Source of the DNA: CAVYXF01 sp963772335
GTDB taxonomy: Bacteria > Pseudomonadota > Alphaproteobacteria > Rhizobiales > Rhodomicrobiaceae
Assembly (NCBI GenBank): GCA_963772335.1
Contig: CAVYXF010000003.1
Span: 186,001 to 250,000 of the forward strand
Length of the DNA: 64,000 nt
Direction of reading: 5' to 3'
In this document: piece after piece, positions 7,404 to 16,412 of the stretch
Layout of the letters: every line of letters starts with the position of its first letter
Numbering within the stretch: position 1 is the first letter of the stretch
Notes under the pieces: generated by a model
Seen by the model: only the letters and a program-made list of their open reading frames with translations
What the model was told of the DNA's origin: nothing
Databases searched by the model: none
Program-made: the position numbers and the translations under genes

Positions 7404-9704
7404 TCAAGGCGCGGGGCGCCGGCCGTTCTCGAAGGCTGCGTCAACCACGACGAGCGCGGTCATGTTGACGATGCGGCGCACGCTCGCGGTCGGTTCGATG
7501 ATGTGCACCGGACGGGCCGCGCCGAGCAGGATCGGGCCGACGGTGATGCCGTTGCCCGCCGCGATCTTCAGGAGATTGTAGGCGATATTGGCGGCATCGA
7601 CATTGGGCATGATGAGCAGGTTGGCGTCGGCACTGAGTCGCGATCCGGTGAACTGGTCGCTCAGCGCCCGTTGGGAGAGCGCCGCATCGCCCTGCATCTC
7701 ACCCTCGACCTCGAGGTCGGGGGCGCGGGTCTCGATCAGGGCAAGCGCCTCGCGCATCACCTTGGCCGCCGGATCGCTCGATGAGCCGAAGCTTGAATGC
7801 GACAGGAGCGCAATGCGTGGCGGCAGGCCGAAGCGGCGCACCTCCTCCGCGGCAAGCAGCGTCATCTCGCAGAGTTGCTCGGCGCTCGGGCGCGGATTGA
7901 CATGGGTGTCGCAGATGAAGATCTGCCGCCCCGGGAGCATCAGCATGTTCATCGCGGCAAAGCCGGCAACGCCGGGGCGCGTGCCGATCACCTCCCCGAC
8001 ATACCGCAGATGCTCGTCATAGCTGCCGGTCGTGCCGCACAGCATCGCGTCTGCATCGCCCCGGCGCAGGAGGACGGCCCCGATCAGGGTCGGGCGGGTG
8101 CGCATCGCCTCGCGCGCAATGGGGAGCGTCACGCCCTTGCGCTTGGCAAGCTCATAATACTCGCTCACCACCTGCCGGTAGCGCGGGTCGCGGTTAATAT
8201 TCACCGTTTCGCAGTTCTCGCCGATTTTGAGGCGCAGCCCAAGCAGCTCAATGCGCCGCTCGATGATGTCCGCACGCCCGATCAACACCGGAAACGCCAG
8301 TTTCTCATCGATCACCACCTGCGCCGCGCGCAGTACACGCTCCTCTTCGCCCTCGGCAAAGATGACGCGCTTGGAGGCGGCCTTGGCGCTGTCGAACACC
8401 GGCTTCATGCTGGCGCCGGAATGATAGACGAACTGGGCGAGCCCCTGGCGGTAAGCCTCCATGTCGGCGATCGGACGCGTGGCGACGCCCGAGTCCATCG
8501 CCGCCTGAGCCACCGCGGGGGCAATCTTCTCGATGAGGCGCGGATCGAAAGGCTTGGGGATCAGATAATCGGGTCCGAAGCCGGTCGGCGCCGCTGCCGC
8601 CGCATAGGCGGACATCACGATGTCCGATACCTCCGCCATGGCCAGATCGCCGATCGCCTGCACAGCCGCTACCTCCATCTCCTCGGTGATGCGCGAGGCG
8701 CCAGCGTCGAGCGCCCCGCGGAAGATGAAGGGGAAGCACAGCACATTGTTCACCTGGTTGGGATAGTCCGACCGGCCGGTGGCGATGAGGGCATCGCCGC
8801 GCACCTCGCGCACCAGCTCCGGGCGGATCTCCGGCTCGGGATTGGCGAGCGCCATAATGATCGGCCTATCCGCCATTTTGGCCACCATCTCCGGCTTCAG
8901 CACGCCGCCGGCCGACAGCCCCAGGAAGATATCGGCGCCGAGGACGATATCGGCGAGCGTGCGGGCCGACGTGTCCTGCGCATAGCGGTCCTTCTCCGGG
9001 TCCATGAGTTCCAGCCGGCCCTGATAGACGACACCCTTGATGTCGGAGAGGAAGACGTTCTCGCGCCTCAGGCCGAGCTTCACGAGCAGATCGAGGCAGG
9101 CGAGCGCTGCAGCACCCGCTCCCGACCCGGCCAGCTTGACCGAGCCGATATCCTTGCCCGCCAGTTTCAACCCGTTGAGGATTGCTGCCGCAACGATGAT
9201 GGCGGTGCCGTGCTGGTCGTCATGGAACACTGGGATCTTCATCCGGTCGCGGAGTTTGCGCTCGATGTAGAAGCACTCGGGCGCCTTGATGTCCTCCAGG
9301 TTTATGCCGCCGAAAGTCGGCTCGAGGCTGGCGACGATCTCGACGAACTTGTCCGGGTCGTTTTCAGCGACCTCGATATCGAACACGTCGATCCCCGCAA
9401 AGGCCTTGAACAGGCAGGCCTTGCCCTCCATCACGGGCTTGCTGGCAAGCGGACCGATATTGCCGAGCCCCAACACTGCCGTGCCATTGGTGATCACGCC
9501 GACGAGATTGGCGCGGGCGGTGAGGGTTGCGGCTTCTGACGGATTGTCCTTGATCGCCGTGCAGGCATAGGCGACGCCCGGCGAATAGGCGAGCGACAGG
9601 TCGAGCTGATTGGTGAGCCCCTTGGTCGGCACCACCGAGATTTTTCCGGGCTTAGGGAGACGGTGATAGTCCAGCGCGGCTTCGAGGAGCAGTTTTTCTT
9701 CCAT
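7404..9704 (-). CDS. maeB: NADP-dependent malic enzyme with C-terminal phosphotransacetylase-like domain
   Basis: A 766-residue fusion enzyme that oxidatively decarboxylates malate to pyruvate with NADP. The malic N-terminal domain (LPKPGKISVVPTKGLTNQ, AYSPGVA) covers roughly residues 1-190, the NAD(P)-binding domain with the GSGAGAAALACLDLL nucleotide loop about 190-430, and a phosphate acetyl/butyryl transferase-like domain the rest (VFAEGEEERVLRAAQ through LLGAARPVHIIEP). In this family the last domain is regulatory. I start at the ATG at 9704 (MEEKLLLEAALDYHR), which has GAGG 7 bases before it, instead of a longer frame. The gene links the TCA cycle to gluconeogenesis. Confidence 0.96.
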   Translation of the reverse strand: MEEKLLLEAALDYHRLPKPGKISVVPTKGLTNQLDLSLAYSPGVAYACTAIKDNPSEAATLTARANLVGVITNGTAVLGLGNIGPLASKPVMEGKACLFKAFAGIDVFDIEVAENDPDKFVEIVASLEPTFGGINLEDIKAPECFYIERKLRDRMKIPVFHDDQHGTAIIVAAAILNGLKLAGKDIGSVKLAGSGAGAAALACLDLLVKLGLRRENVFLSDIKGVVYQGRLELMDPEKDRYAQDTSARTLADIVLGADIFLGLSAGGVLKPEMVAKMADRPIIMALANPEPEIRPELVREVRGDALIATGRSDYPNQVNNVLCFPFIFRGALDAGASRITEEMEVAAVQAIGDLAMAEVSDIVMSAYAAAAAPTGFGPDYLIPKPFDPRLIEKIAPAVAQAAMDSGVATRPIADMEAYRQGLAQFVYHSGASMKPVFDSAKAASKRVIFAEGEEERVLRAAQVVIDEKLAFPVLIGRADIIERRIELLGLRLKIGENCETVNINRDPRYRQVVSEYYELAKRKGVTLPIAREAMRTRPTLIGAVLLRRGDADAMLCGTTGSYDEHLRYVGEVIGTRPGVAGFAAMNMLMLPGRQIFICDTHVNPRPSAEQLCEMTLLAAEEVRRFGLPPRIALLSHSSFGSSSDPAAKVMREALALIETRAPDLEVEGEMQGDAALSQRALSDQFTGSRLSADANLLIMPNVDAANIAYNLLKIAAGNGITVGPILLGAARPVHIIEPTASVRRIVNMTALVVVDAAFENGRRPAP

Positions 9705-9883
9705 GAGATGCCTCGGCTGTCGGTTGGGGCGGATTCCGGGTGTATAGAAGCCGGCGAGGGCTCGCAACGGCTCGACGCGGATTTGTCAGCTGTTATGTCT
9801 CATGCATTTGTGAAGTCTACTACAGGCGAAACATTGTATTGATGCGTTCTTGGCATTTGACGCATGTCGTGAAGGAGGTCCGC

Positions 9884-10246
9884 TTGACGACAAAAATCCC
9901 TGTTCCGGTTGGCTTGGCTGCAGCGATTATGCTTCTGGGTATAGCGAGCGTAAGCGCGCATCACGGCTGGGGTGGCTATGATGCGGCCCACCCCGTGACA
10001 ATCGAGGGTCCGATTACAAAGTCCTCCTATCAAAATCCGCATGTCACGATCCAGCTCAAGGCGCTGGAGAAGGAATGGACGGTGACGCTCGCCCCGGTGT
10101 CGCGCATGTCCGCGCGCGGAGCAACCGAGGACAAGATCGCGGTCGGCAAAGTCATCTCCGCCTATGGCTATCCCTCCAAGGCACAGCCCGCTGAGATGCG
10201 GGCGGAGTGGATCAAGGTCGACGGCGAGACTTATCAGCTTCGTTAA
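9884..10246 (+). CDS. DUF6152 family exported protein
   Basis: A 120-residue small protein with a clear signal peptide (TTKIPVPVGLAAAIMLLGIASVSA) followed by the HHGWGGYD motif typical of the DUF6152 family. The start is best placed at the TTG at 9884 because a strong AAGGAGGT site lies five bases upstream; the frame is open further upstream but with no such site. It is followed after 5 bp by a DUF6644-type membrane protein, a pairing known in other Proteobacteria but without assigned function. The family name is recalled from the HHGW motif and context, so it is fairly but not fully certain. Confidence 0.75.
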   Translation: MTTKIPVPVGLAAAIMLLGIASVSAHHGWGGYDAAHPVTIEGPITKSSYQNPHVTIQLKALEKEWTVTLAPVSRMSARGATEDKIAVGKVISAYGYPSKAQPAEMRAEWIKVDGETYQLR

Positions 10247-10251
10247 GCGCC

Positions 10252-10740
10252 ATGGAAATGGACGGCGGACTGCTCGGCGCCATCGAGCATTCAGCCATCG
10301 GCAATGCGATAAGGCAGAGCATCTGGCTCTATCCGGCCGCCAATGTCGGACACATCTTGGCGCTGATGGTGTTTGCTGCTTCCGTCGCGATGCTCGATGC
10401 GAGGCTGCTCGGTCTGTTCCGGGATATACCGCCGGGCGGCTTTGTGCGCGGAGTTCGCTACCTGGCAATTGCCGGCTTCCTGGGAATGCTGCTCACCGGC
10501 AGCGTTCTGTTCATCGCCGAGGCAACGCATGTCGCAATCAATCCGGTGTTCCTGGTCAAGCTCACGCTGATCGGGCTCGGACTGCTGAACGCGCTGCTAT
10601 TCGAGGTCTTCGGCGGGCGCATTATCAGCGCGCTGCCGGCGCGAACGCCGACGCCCGTCCTCGCCCGGCTCAGTGCACTGGTTTCGTTGACGATTTGGCT
10701 GAGCGTCGCTGCAGCCGGCCGCCTTATCGCCTATTTCTGA
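10252..10740 (+). CDS. DUF6644-like integral membrane protein
   Basis: A 162-residue protein with four predicted membrane helices: IWLYPAANVGHILALMVFAAS, LAIAGFLGMLLTGSVLFIA, LVKLTLIGLGLLNALLF and LSALVSLTIWLSVAAAGRL. Histidines in the helix around NVGHILALM and a EATH motif after helix 2 could bind a metal or haem, but that is speculation. I choose the ATG at 10252, five bases after the DUF6152 stop, rather than an upstream frame that overlaps that gene. The two genes look like a bicistronic unit. Confidence 0.7.
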   Translation: MEMDGGLLGAIEHSAIGNAIRQSIWLYPAANVGHILALMVFAASVAMLDARLLGLFRDIPPGGFVRGVRYLAIAGFLGMLLTGSVLFIAEATHVAINPVFLVKLTLIGLGLLNALLFEVFGGRIISALPARTPTPVLARLSALVSLTIWLSVAAAGRLIAYF

Positions 10741-10900
10741 CGCCATGGAAATATTGGCGTGATCGTCGGGTTTCCGCTGATGGGCCAATGAACCAAAGGC
10801 CCGGTTGGCGGTTACTCTTCCTTGGTAATGCAAAATACACTTCTCGAGGTCTCGCCATGCCGATCTCCAAAAAAGGTGCCGGCGATGACCGGGGGGAATA

Positions 10901-12460
10901 ATGGACGATTCTTTGCTGGCGGACGCGTTTCAGGCCATGTGCCTGTCGGCGTTGGTGTTGAGTCTGACCGGGCTGGTTCTGTTTTCCTGTCACAACCTGA
11001 TGATGCTCGCGACGTTTCTGATGCGACGCAGGGCGAGCCGCCTGCGAGAGGCGGAGGAAGACCGCTCGGCTCGGAATATGCAGCAGTTTCCAAAGCTGCT
11101 CATCCAGCTTCCCCTCTACAATGAGCGCCATGTCGCGGAACGCCTGATGATCGCGGCCAGTCAGCTGGACTGGCCTTCAGAGCGGCTCGTCATCCAGGTT
11201 CTGGACGACAGCGACGACGAGACTGTGGCCCTGGTCAACCGCTGCGCCGACCGGCTGCGCCGCGAGGGCTATTCCATCGAGGTGTTGCGGCGCAGGAACC
11301 GCACCGGTTACAAGGCCGGCGCGCTCGCTCACGGGCTTGGGGCCTCGGATGCGGAGTTCGTCGCGATTTTCGATGCCGATTTCATTCCGCCGCCCGATTT
11401 CCTCCGCCGCGCTATCCAGCCGCTCCTGGCAGACACGCGCATCGGCGCCGTGCAGTGCCGCTGGGATCATTTGAATCCGGACGAGAACACAATCACCCAA
11501 GTGCAGGCGATCGGCCTCGACTACCATTTCGGCATCGAGCAAGCAGCCAAGTCCTGGGCGGAGCTGCCGATGCATTTCAACGGCACCTGCGGCATCTGGC
11601 GGGTGAAGGCGATCGAGGCGGCGGGCGGCTGGCAGGCCGACACGGTAACCGAGGATGTCGATCTCAGCTACCGCGCCCAGCTTGCCGGCTATCGCGTGAC
11701 CTACCGCTTCAACGTTGCCGTGCCGGGCGAAATCCCGGATACCGTCGAGGCCTGGCGCTCGCAGCAATATCGCTGGGCCAAAGGCTCGACACAGACCGCG
11801 ATGAAATTGCTGCCGCGCATCTGGCGGTCGCGCTGGCCGCTGGCGCACAAGATCACCGCCAGCATCCACCTCACCCATTACTCGATGAACCTGCTCATGG
11901 TCATCGGCGTGCTGGTCTATCCGCTGACCATTCCGATGTTTCCCGACTTCCCGGACGAGGTGAAGCTGCTCGGCATCCTCGCCCTCTGGGCCGCGCTTGG
12001 CGGTGCGCTGGCCAACTATTTCGTCAGCCAGCGCCTGGTGCGGGGGAAGAGTTTCGGCCGGCTGCTGCGCCAGTTCCCAACTTTCCTCTCGCTCGGGGCG
12101 GGGCTCGCGCTGTCGAACAGCCGCGCCATCATCGACGCGCTCACCTCGGGGGACGCCGCTTTCATCCGCACCCCGAAGAAGGGAAGCGCGCGCCTCACCT
12201 CCTACCGGGTCTACCCAAAATCCGGCATTGCCGAGCTGCTCATCGCGCTTTGGGCGATCGGCGGCAATCTTCAGGCGCTCACCCCGCTCACTCCCGTGAT
12301 GCTCCTGGGCGTCGGCGGGATACTCTGGGTGGGCTATGTCTCCTTCTCGCATTATCTGGAAGCGCGAAACCCCGCCCCGTCGCGGCCGATCTTCCCCTAT
12401 CTACCAACCGCGCGCACGGCCGAGCCGCCAAGCCTCGCCCGCAAGCCTGCGGCGGAGTAG
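10901..12460 (+). CDS. Processive family 2 glycosyltransferase (cellulose/mannan synthase-like)
   Basis: A 519-residue membrane glycosyltransferase. An N-terminal helix (about residues 13-37) precedes the GT-A domain. The catalytic set of processive beta-glycosyltransferases is present: LDDSDD at 101-106, FDAD at 157-160, TEDVD at 250-254 and QQYRW at 288-292. Hydrophobic helices around residues 325-355, 360-385 and 430-480 would form the export channel. There is no PilZ domain and no bcsB, bcsC or bcsZ nearby, so this is not a standard cellulose synthase locus; a glucan or mannan product is possible. A GGGGGGA ribosome site precedes the ATG. Confidence 0.88.
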   Translation: MDDSLLADAFQAMCLSALVLSLTGLVLFSCHNLMMLATFLMRRRASRLREAEEDRSARNMQQFPKLLIQLPLYNERHVAERLMIAASQLDWPSERLVIQVLDDSDDETVALVNRCADRLRREGYSIEVLRRRNRTGYKAGALAHGLGASDAEFVAIFDADFIPPPDFLRRAIQPLLADTRIGAVQCRWDHLNPDENTITQVQAIGLDYHFGIEQAAKSWAELPMHFNGTCGIWRVKAIEAAGGWQADTVTEDVDLSYRAQLAGYRVTYRFNVAVPGEIPDTVEAWRSQQYRWAKGSTQTAMKLLPRIWRSRWPLAHKITASIHLTHYSMNLLMVIGVLVYPLTIPMFPDFPDEVKLLGILALWAALGGALANYFVSQRLVRGKSFGRLLRQFPTFLSLGAGLALSNSRAIIDALTSGDAAFIRTPKKGSARLTSYRVYPKSGIAELLIALWAIGGNLQALTPLTPVMLLGVGGILWVGYVSFSHYLEARNPAPSRPIFPYLPTARTAEPPSLARKPAAE

Positions 12461-12726
12461 GCTGGGATGGACAGGTTTGGTGTAGACGGCTGTCATTCAC
12501 TCTCGTCGGCAGCAAGGCGGTGTGAAGAGACATCGGCGCTGTTACTGCATTTGGCTTGTGGCGGACCGGCAACACGCGCAGTGCGAGGGCTATAGTCAAA
12601 CAGCGGACGCTCGACACCCTTTCCCACAAGAGAATTTGGGCGGCGTCGTCGGAATAGACCCCAACCTCCAAAGCGGCCTCTGGAAGCGCATCTTGGCCTC
12701 GCCTCAAACGCGACATTAGTTACTGC
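12461..12726. other. Intergenic stretch with no recognisable gene
   Basis: Between the glycosyltransferase stop and the cyanophycinase-like pseudogene I see only short frames on both strands with no known motif. It may be decayed flanking sequence of the pseudogene. No clear terminator or tRNA was found. Confidence 0.5.
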
Positions 12727-13060
12727 TCACCAGCCGTGATGCGTGCAGCGATCGCGGATCGGGGGCTGTCTGAAATCTTCCGCAGGGCGCCGCTGTCCGA
12801 GGTCGAAGCTGGTCGCCATCGCTTAACACGTGCAGGCGAAGGTCATACATCGACAGCGCACGGTCCGCACCGGCTTCGGCAATGTTGGAGCGTTACGTCG
12901 GTGCCGTCGACCACATAAACGCACCCTGAGCCGATCACCCGGAACCGCTTACCTTCGATGATGATCGCAGTGTCCTCGTCGACCGCGAACGCGGCTTTCT
13001 GGTCGGCGGCTCAGATCCGCGTAAGGACGGCATCGCCCTTGGTTACTGAGCAGCTGTCGA
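12727..13060 (-). pseudogene. Decayed cyanophycinase-like (peptidase S51) gene remnant
   Basis: Reading the minus strand and allowing frame changes gives the conserved C-terminal part of a cyanophycinase-type serine peptidase: AFAVDEDTAIIIEGKRFRVI, then IGSGCVYVVDGTDVT, then in the next frame NIAEAGADRALSMYDLRLHV, and after a further shift FDLGQRRPAEDF. A TGA interrupts the frame just before ADQKAAF. At least one stop and two frameshifts within about 330 bp, plus loss of the N-terminal half with the catalytic serine, make this a pseudogene. Cyanophycinases hydrolyse the storage polymer cyanophycin; the related fold also occurs in other peptidases. Confidence 0.75.
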
Positions 13061-13227
13061 AATTACCAGGTAGCAGCACAGCTTTGAAGTTTGCGCCAGC
13101 TGCCGCGCGCATCGCTTGCTGCGCCTTCTTGGCGGAGTTTCAGCGTTGATAAACGTGGCGCTGTTCTTGATCGCACATCCCAGGCATGGGAACGGAATCG
13201 CTGAATTCCGGCCAAGGTGGGACTGTG

Positions 13228-14526
13228 ATGGATCGACCGCAAATTACTGCGTTCCTCAGGGCGTTGGATAAGACGCAATATCTCGCGCCTGATCACATGT
13301 TGGCCTATCAGCGGCGTCTTCTCGGCCCCCTTCTGCGTCACGCCCGCGACGAGACCGCGTTCTACGCCGATCGGCTTGCGAGGATTTTCCGAGCGGATGA
13401 CAGCATCGACTGGGATCGCTGGCTGGAGCTTCCGATCCTTACCCGGCAAGATGTCCAGGAGAATTTTGAAGCGCTGTCGGCCCGGTCCCTGCCTCCCGTA
13501 GCGGGGGACACGACGGAGGATACCTCCTCCGGATCGACGGGACGGCCGGTCAGGTATCTTCAGACCGATCTTCAGAATCTCGCGGCGGCCTGTTGCAGCG
13601 AGCGCTTTTTCACGTGGCATGGATTGCGGCCCAACGCGCTTGCTGCAAGAATCCGCGCGACCAAGAACCCCGAAGCCGCCTATCCGCATGGCCGGTTCCA
13701 CAACTGGTGGCGTGTCAGTCGTGAAGAGAGTCCGGTTATGGACCTGACCATTGCAACTACCCACGCCGACCAGATCGAGTGGCTAAAGCGGCTCAAGCCG
13801 ACTTACTTGCTCACCTATCCCAGCAATATGCGCGAGTTGGCACGCGTGGCGGCCGAAATGGGAGAAGAACTCCGCTTCGAACTTGTGCTGACTTTCGGCG
13901 AGATGATCTCACAGGATATGCGCGTCGCAATCCGGGATTATTTCGGCCGGGAACCGCTCGACCGCTATGGCGCAAGCGAGATCGGGCACATTTCGGCAAC
14001 TTGCCCGGTGTCGTTCAAGCATCATGTCGCGCCGGAGGTCGTGCTGCTGGAAATCCTGGACGAGGACGATAATCCGGTCGGCCCCGGGGAGGAAGGCCGC
14101 ATCGTGCTTACCCCATTCTACAATCTCGCGATGCCGCTGATCCGCTACGATGTCGGTGACCGCGGCGTGCTTTCGGGCGAGCCGTGTTGCTGCGGGCGAA
14201 CGCTGCCGGTGTTCGACCGGCTGCTCGGCCGCACTCGGAATATTTTCCGCTTCGTGGACGGCACCGCCTGTTGGCCGGTCTTGTTGGGGAATGAAATGTC
14301 GCCCTTCGTCGCCAGCAGGCAGTTTCAGGTCGTGCAGCGCACGCGCTCCGACATCGAATTCCGCTACGTGCCGGCCCATGCCGATCAGGTCAACGACCTT
14401 GCGGGGTTGACCGCCTACATTCGGAGGCGGCTGCACCCCTCGATTAATGTGACCCTCACGGCAATGAGCTGCATCGAACGGTCGCCAAGCGGGAAATATG
14501 AAGACTATCTCAGCCTGGTGACTTGA
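13228..14526 (+). CDS. CapK / phenylacetate-CoA ligase-like adenylate-forming enzyme
   Basis: A 432-residue member of the PaaK/CapK branch of AMP-forming ligases. The phosphate-binding loop TSSGSTGRPVRYLQTD, the YGASEIGHISATCP adenine-binding segment, RYDVGDRG and the C-terminal SPSGKYEDYL lysine motif are all visible. The cysteine pattern CCCGRTLP is also usual in this branch. It would activate a carboxylate to an acyl-adenylate, and usually to a CoA thioester. The frame is open from an ATG at 13186; I prefer the ATG at 13228. Neighbours are a pseudogene and an outer-membrane-type protein, so the substrate is not indicated. Confidence 0.85.
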   Translation: MDRPQITAFLRALDKTQYLAPDHMLAYQRRLLGPLLRHARDETAFYADRLARIFRADDSIDWDRWLELPILTRQDVQENFEALSARSLPPVAGDTTEDTSSGSTGRPVRYLQTDLQNLAAACCSERFFTWHGLRPNALAARIRATKNPEAAYPHGRFHNWWRVSREESPVMDLTIATTHADQIEWLKRLKPTYLLTYPSNMRELARVAAEMGEELRFELVLTFGEMISQDMRVAIRDYFGREPLDRYGASEIGHISATCPVSFKHHVAPEVVLLEILDEDDNPVGPGEEGRIVLTPFYNLAMPLIRYDVGDRGVLSGEPCCCGRTLPVFDRLLGRTRNIFRFVDGTACWPVLLGNEMSPFVASRQFQVVQRTRSDIEFRYVPAHADQVNDLAGLTAYIRRRLHPSINVTLTAMSCIERSPSGKYEDYLSLVT

Positions 14527-14546
14527 TCCGTGGCGGCAAGCGGTGG

Positions 14547-15440
14547 CTACAGAACACCGTCGCAGAAGCCGCTCAGCTCGTGCGTTCCCACCGGACAGCG
14601 GCTCTTGCCGATGCTCAGATAAAGATCGTCAGGCAAATCGAGGCCGGGATCGTCCTCCCGATGCCGCCGGATCAGGCTTTTCTCGGGATCGCCGAAGTAG
14701 AATTTCGCTCCGCCAAGAGCCTGCCAGTTGCTGTCGTCGTCGACTGACGCATCGGCGAAGAGCGAAAACCGGTTTGCTTCCGGCAGTTGCCATTCGGCGC
14801 CTGCGGAGCCGAGCACGCCGCGTCCCGCCAGATGGCCGACAGAAACGTCGAACCGAAGATTGTCCAGCGCATAAAAGGCGACGGTCGCCTTCCCCGCGAA
14901 GCCATTGTCGGTCCCGGACTGATAGGCCGCCAAACCTTCCAGCGATATGCGATCGAGATAAGCCTCCGCCTCGACGCCCAGCTTGTTGACCTCGGCTCCG
15001 TCGATGTTGCGAAATCCGCCGTCCAGGTCGAGTGCATCCTGCGTCGAGGAGGCGTCCCAGGACAGCCGGCTCGCATACACGCCGAGCAGTCCCCGAGCCG
15101 GATCGCGCCAGAAAAGATGAGCGGCAATGCCGTAGAAGCCTTCATCATCGGCCGAACCGAATGTGCCGTCGAACTGCACTCCGAATTGGTTCCCCAGCGG
15201 AAGCGTCAACGCGCCGCTCACGCCGCCGATATTCCCGTCGCCGAAGTCCCCGCCGAACGCGGCAATCTTACCGTTTACCGCCGAAACGGCCGGCCTGCTG
15301 GCAGCATCATCCGGCCAATGCAAATCTTCCGCCCAGGCGGGAGACGAGAGCGCCAAGACGAGGGAGGTCGTGGACAAAAGCCGCCACCGGGAATGGAAGA
15401 GCACCGCTCTCTCCATGAGGTTCTTAGCCATTTCGTTCAT
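14547..15440 (-). CDS. Predicted outer-membrane or secreted beta-strand protein
   Basis: A 297-residue protein with a signal peptide (WRLLSTTSLVLALSSPAWAED, cleavage after AWA) and a body of alternating polar and hydrophobic residues with many glycine-aromatic pairs (GNQFGVQFDGTFG, GFYGIAAHLFW, LLGVYASRLSW, KATVAFYALDNLRFDVSVG), as in small beta-barrels. The last 15 residues hold a short cysteine pair (SRCPVGTHELSGFCDGVL). It converges on the CapK-like gene with a 20 bp gap. No specific family is recognised; a porin-like or adhesion role is possible but unproved. Confidence 0.72.
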   Translation of the reverse strand: MNEMAKNLMERAVLFHSRWRLLSTTSLVLALSSPAWAEDLHWPDDAASRPAVSAVNGKIAAFGGDFGDGNIGGVSGALTLPLGNQFGVQFDGTFGSADDEGFYGIAAHLFWRDPARGLLGVYASRLSWDASSTQDALDLDGGFRNIDGAEVNKLGVEAEAYLDRISLEGLAAYQSGTDNGFAGKATVAFYALDNLRFDVSVGHLAGRGVLGSAGAEWQLPEANRFSLFADASVDDDSNWQALGGAKFYFGDPEKSLIRRHREDDPGLDLPDDLYLSIGKSRCPVGTHELSGFCDGVL

Positions 15441-15917
15441 GCGAATACAATCTCCGCGAGAATCAATATGGCAAACTATCGCATTTGGAAGTGGTTAGGA
15501 AGCGATGCTGGGGCGGCAAGCGCGGCGGAGGGTCGTCGCCATTACCCGTTCCCAAATTCTTCGTGCGGTCTTTACATGTGCCGGCAGCACATTGTTTGAA
15601 GATTAAGCTGCCGTTCCTTTCAGTAGGATATGGCTCATAAGATGTGGGGTGTTCCTTCAGACCATCGAGACGTTTGCCACCTGATCGCGCATTTGGTTTA
15701 GGGTACGAACTATCCAAGCCCGGATCTGCAGCGACCGCTTTTCATCGCAAGCTGCCAAATGAGCGCCAGACGGTGGATCTCATTGAGGCGGATCCCGCTA
15801 GGTCGGGTTTGAGGCGCGAGCGGCCTATCAACGACGGCCGGCTTCGGCAATGTATCCGGCATGGTTCGACACGCTAACCCGCTCTTCACCAATCCCGCAG
15901 CTTTCCCACCCAAACTT
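15441..15917. other. Intergenic stretch with no supported gene
   Basis: About 480 bp upstream of the beta-strand protein. Only short frames without motifs or ribosome sites are present on either strand. It would contain the promoter of the minus-strand gene ending at 14547, but no clear -35/-10 pair stands out. Confidence 0.45.
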
Positions 15918-16376
15918 ATCCCCGGTGCCTGCCGCCTCCCATACACTCGGTCCGTTCCTTCCCCTGAGGGACGCACGGGCACTCGAGACCGTCTCACCGT
16001 GGGGGAGGGAAGCGGTGCCTGAGGAAATCCGCAAGGGATCTGGCTGGGTGGCGAACGCAGGCCGGCCTTGCGGTGGGTGTAACGAACCTGACCTCAGGGG
16101 TCCAGGAGCTGACCCACCTGTTTGCTGGGATGCGCAGGTCAGAGGTTCGTCTGAGCTAGTCCGCCAGGCGAGCCACCTCAGGTAAGGGAGCGGACGTGGG
16201 CCAAAATATCACCGCGCGCGGGCGGCCATGAAGGCCACCCAACACACAAAAGCGAAGGCCTTCATGGCCGCCCGCGCCGTCCCTCATTTATTTCGGGGGA
16301 CTGACCTGACGGAAAGCCTCGCGGGCCCAAGCCCGGCGAGGGGATGACTGTTTGCTCTTTGACATTCGCAAGATGA
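15918..16376 (+). repeat. Hairpin-rich intergenic repeat, copy A
   Basis: About 460 bp that recurs in inverted orientation at 25503-25980. Shared blocks include CCTTCCCCTGAGGGACGCAC, GACCGTCTCACCGTGGGGGA, GGTGGGTGTAACGAACC, GGCCAAAATATCACCGCGCG and TTTGCTCTTTGACATT. Copy A holds a perfect 21 bp stem (16216-16236 with 16257-16277, 20-base loop) and a second stem CCTCGCGGGC/GCCCGGCGAGG near the 3' end. The blocks between are less conserved. Its 3' end lies 37 bp from the convergent pdxH stop. It carries no convincing gene. A mobile repeat or a structured RNA element are the main options. Confidence 0.85.
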
Positions 16377-16412
16377 CCGGCGACGCGCGCGCGATACCCG
16401 CGCCCGCCTATT

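Noticed and set aside
7797..9539. 580-codon open frame opposite maeB
   Set aside because: It lies wholly antisense to a clear malic enzyme gene; composition is rich in His, Arg and Asp as expected from a shadow frame of high-G+C coding DNA, and no family motif is present.
11177..12352. 391-codon minus-strand frame opposite the glycosyltransferase
   Set aside because: Shadow frame; the plus strand has the full set of glycosyltransferase motifs.
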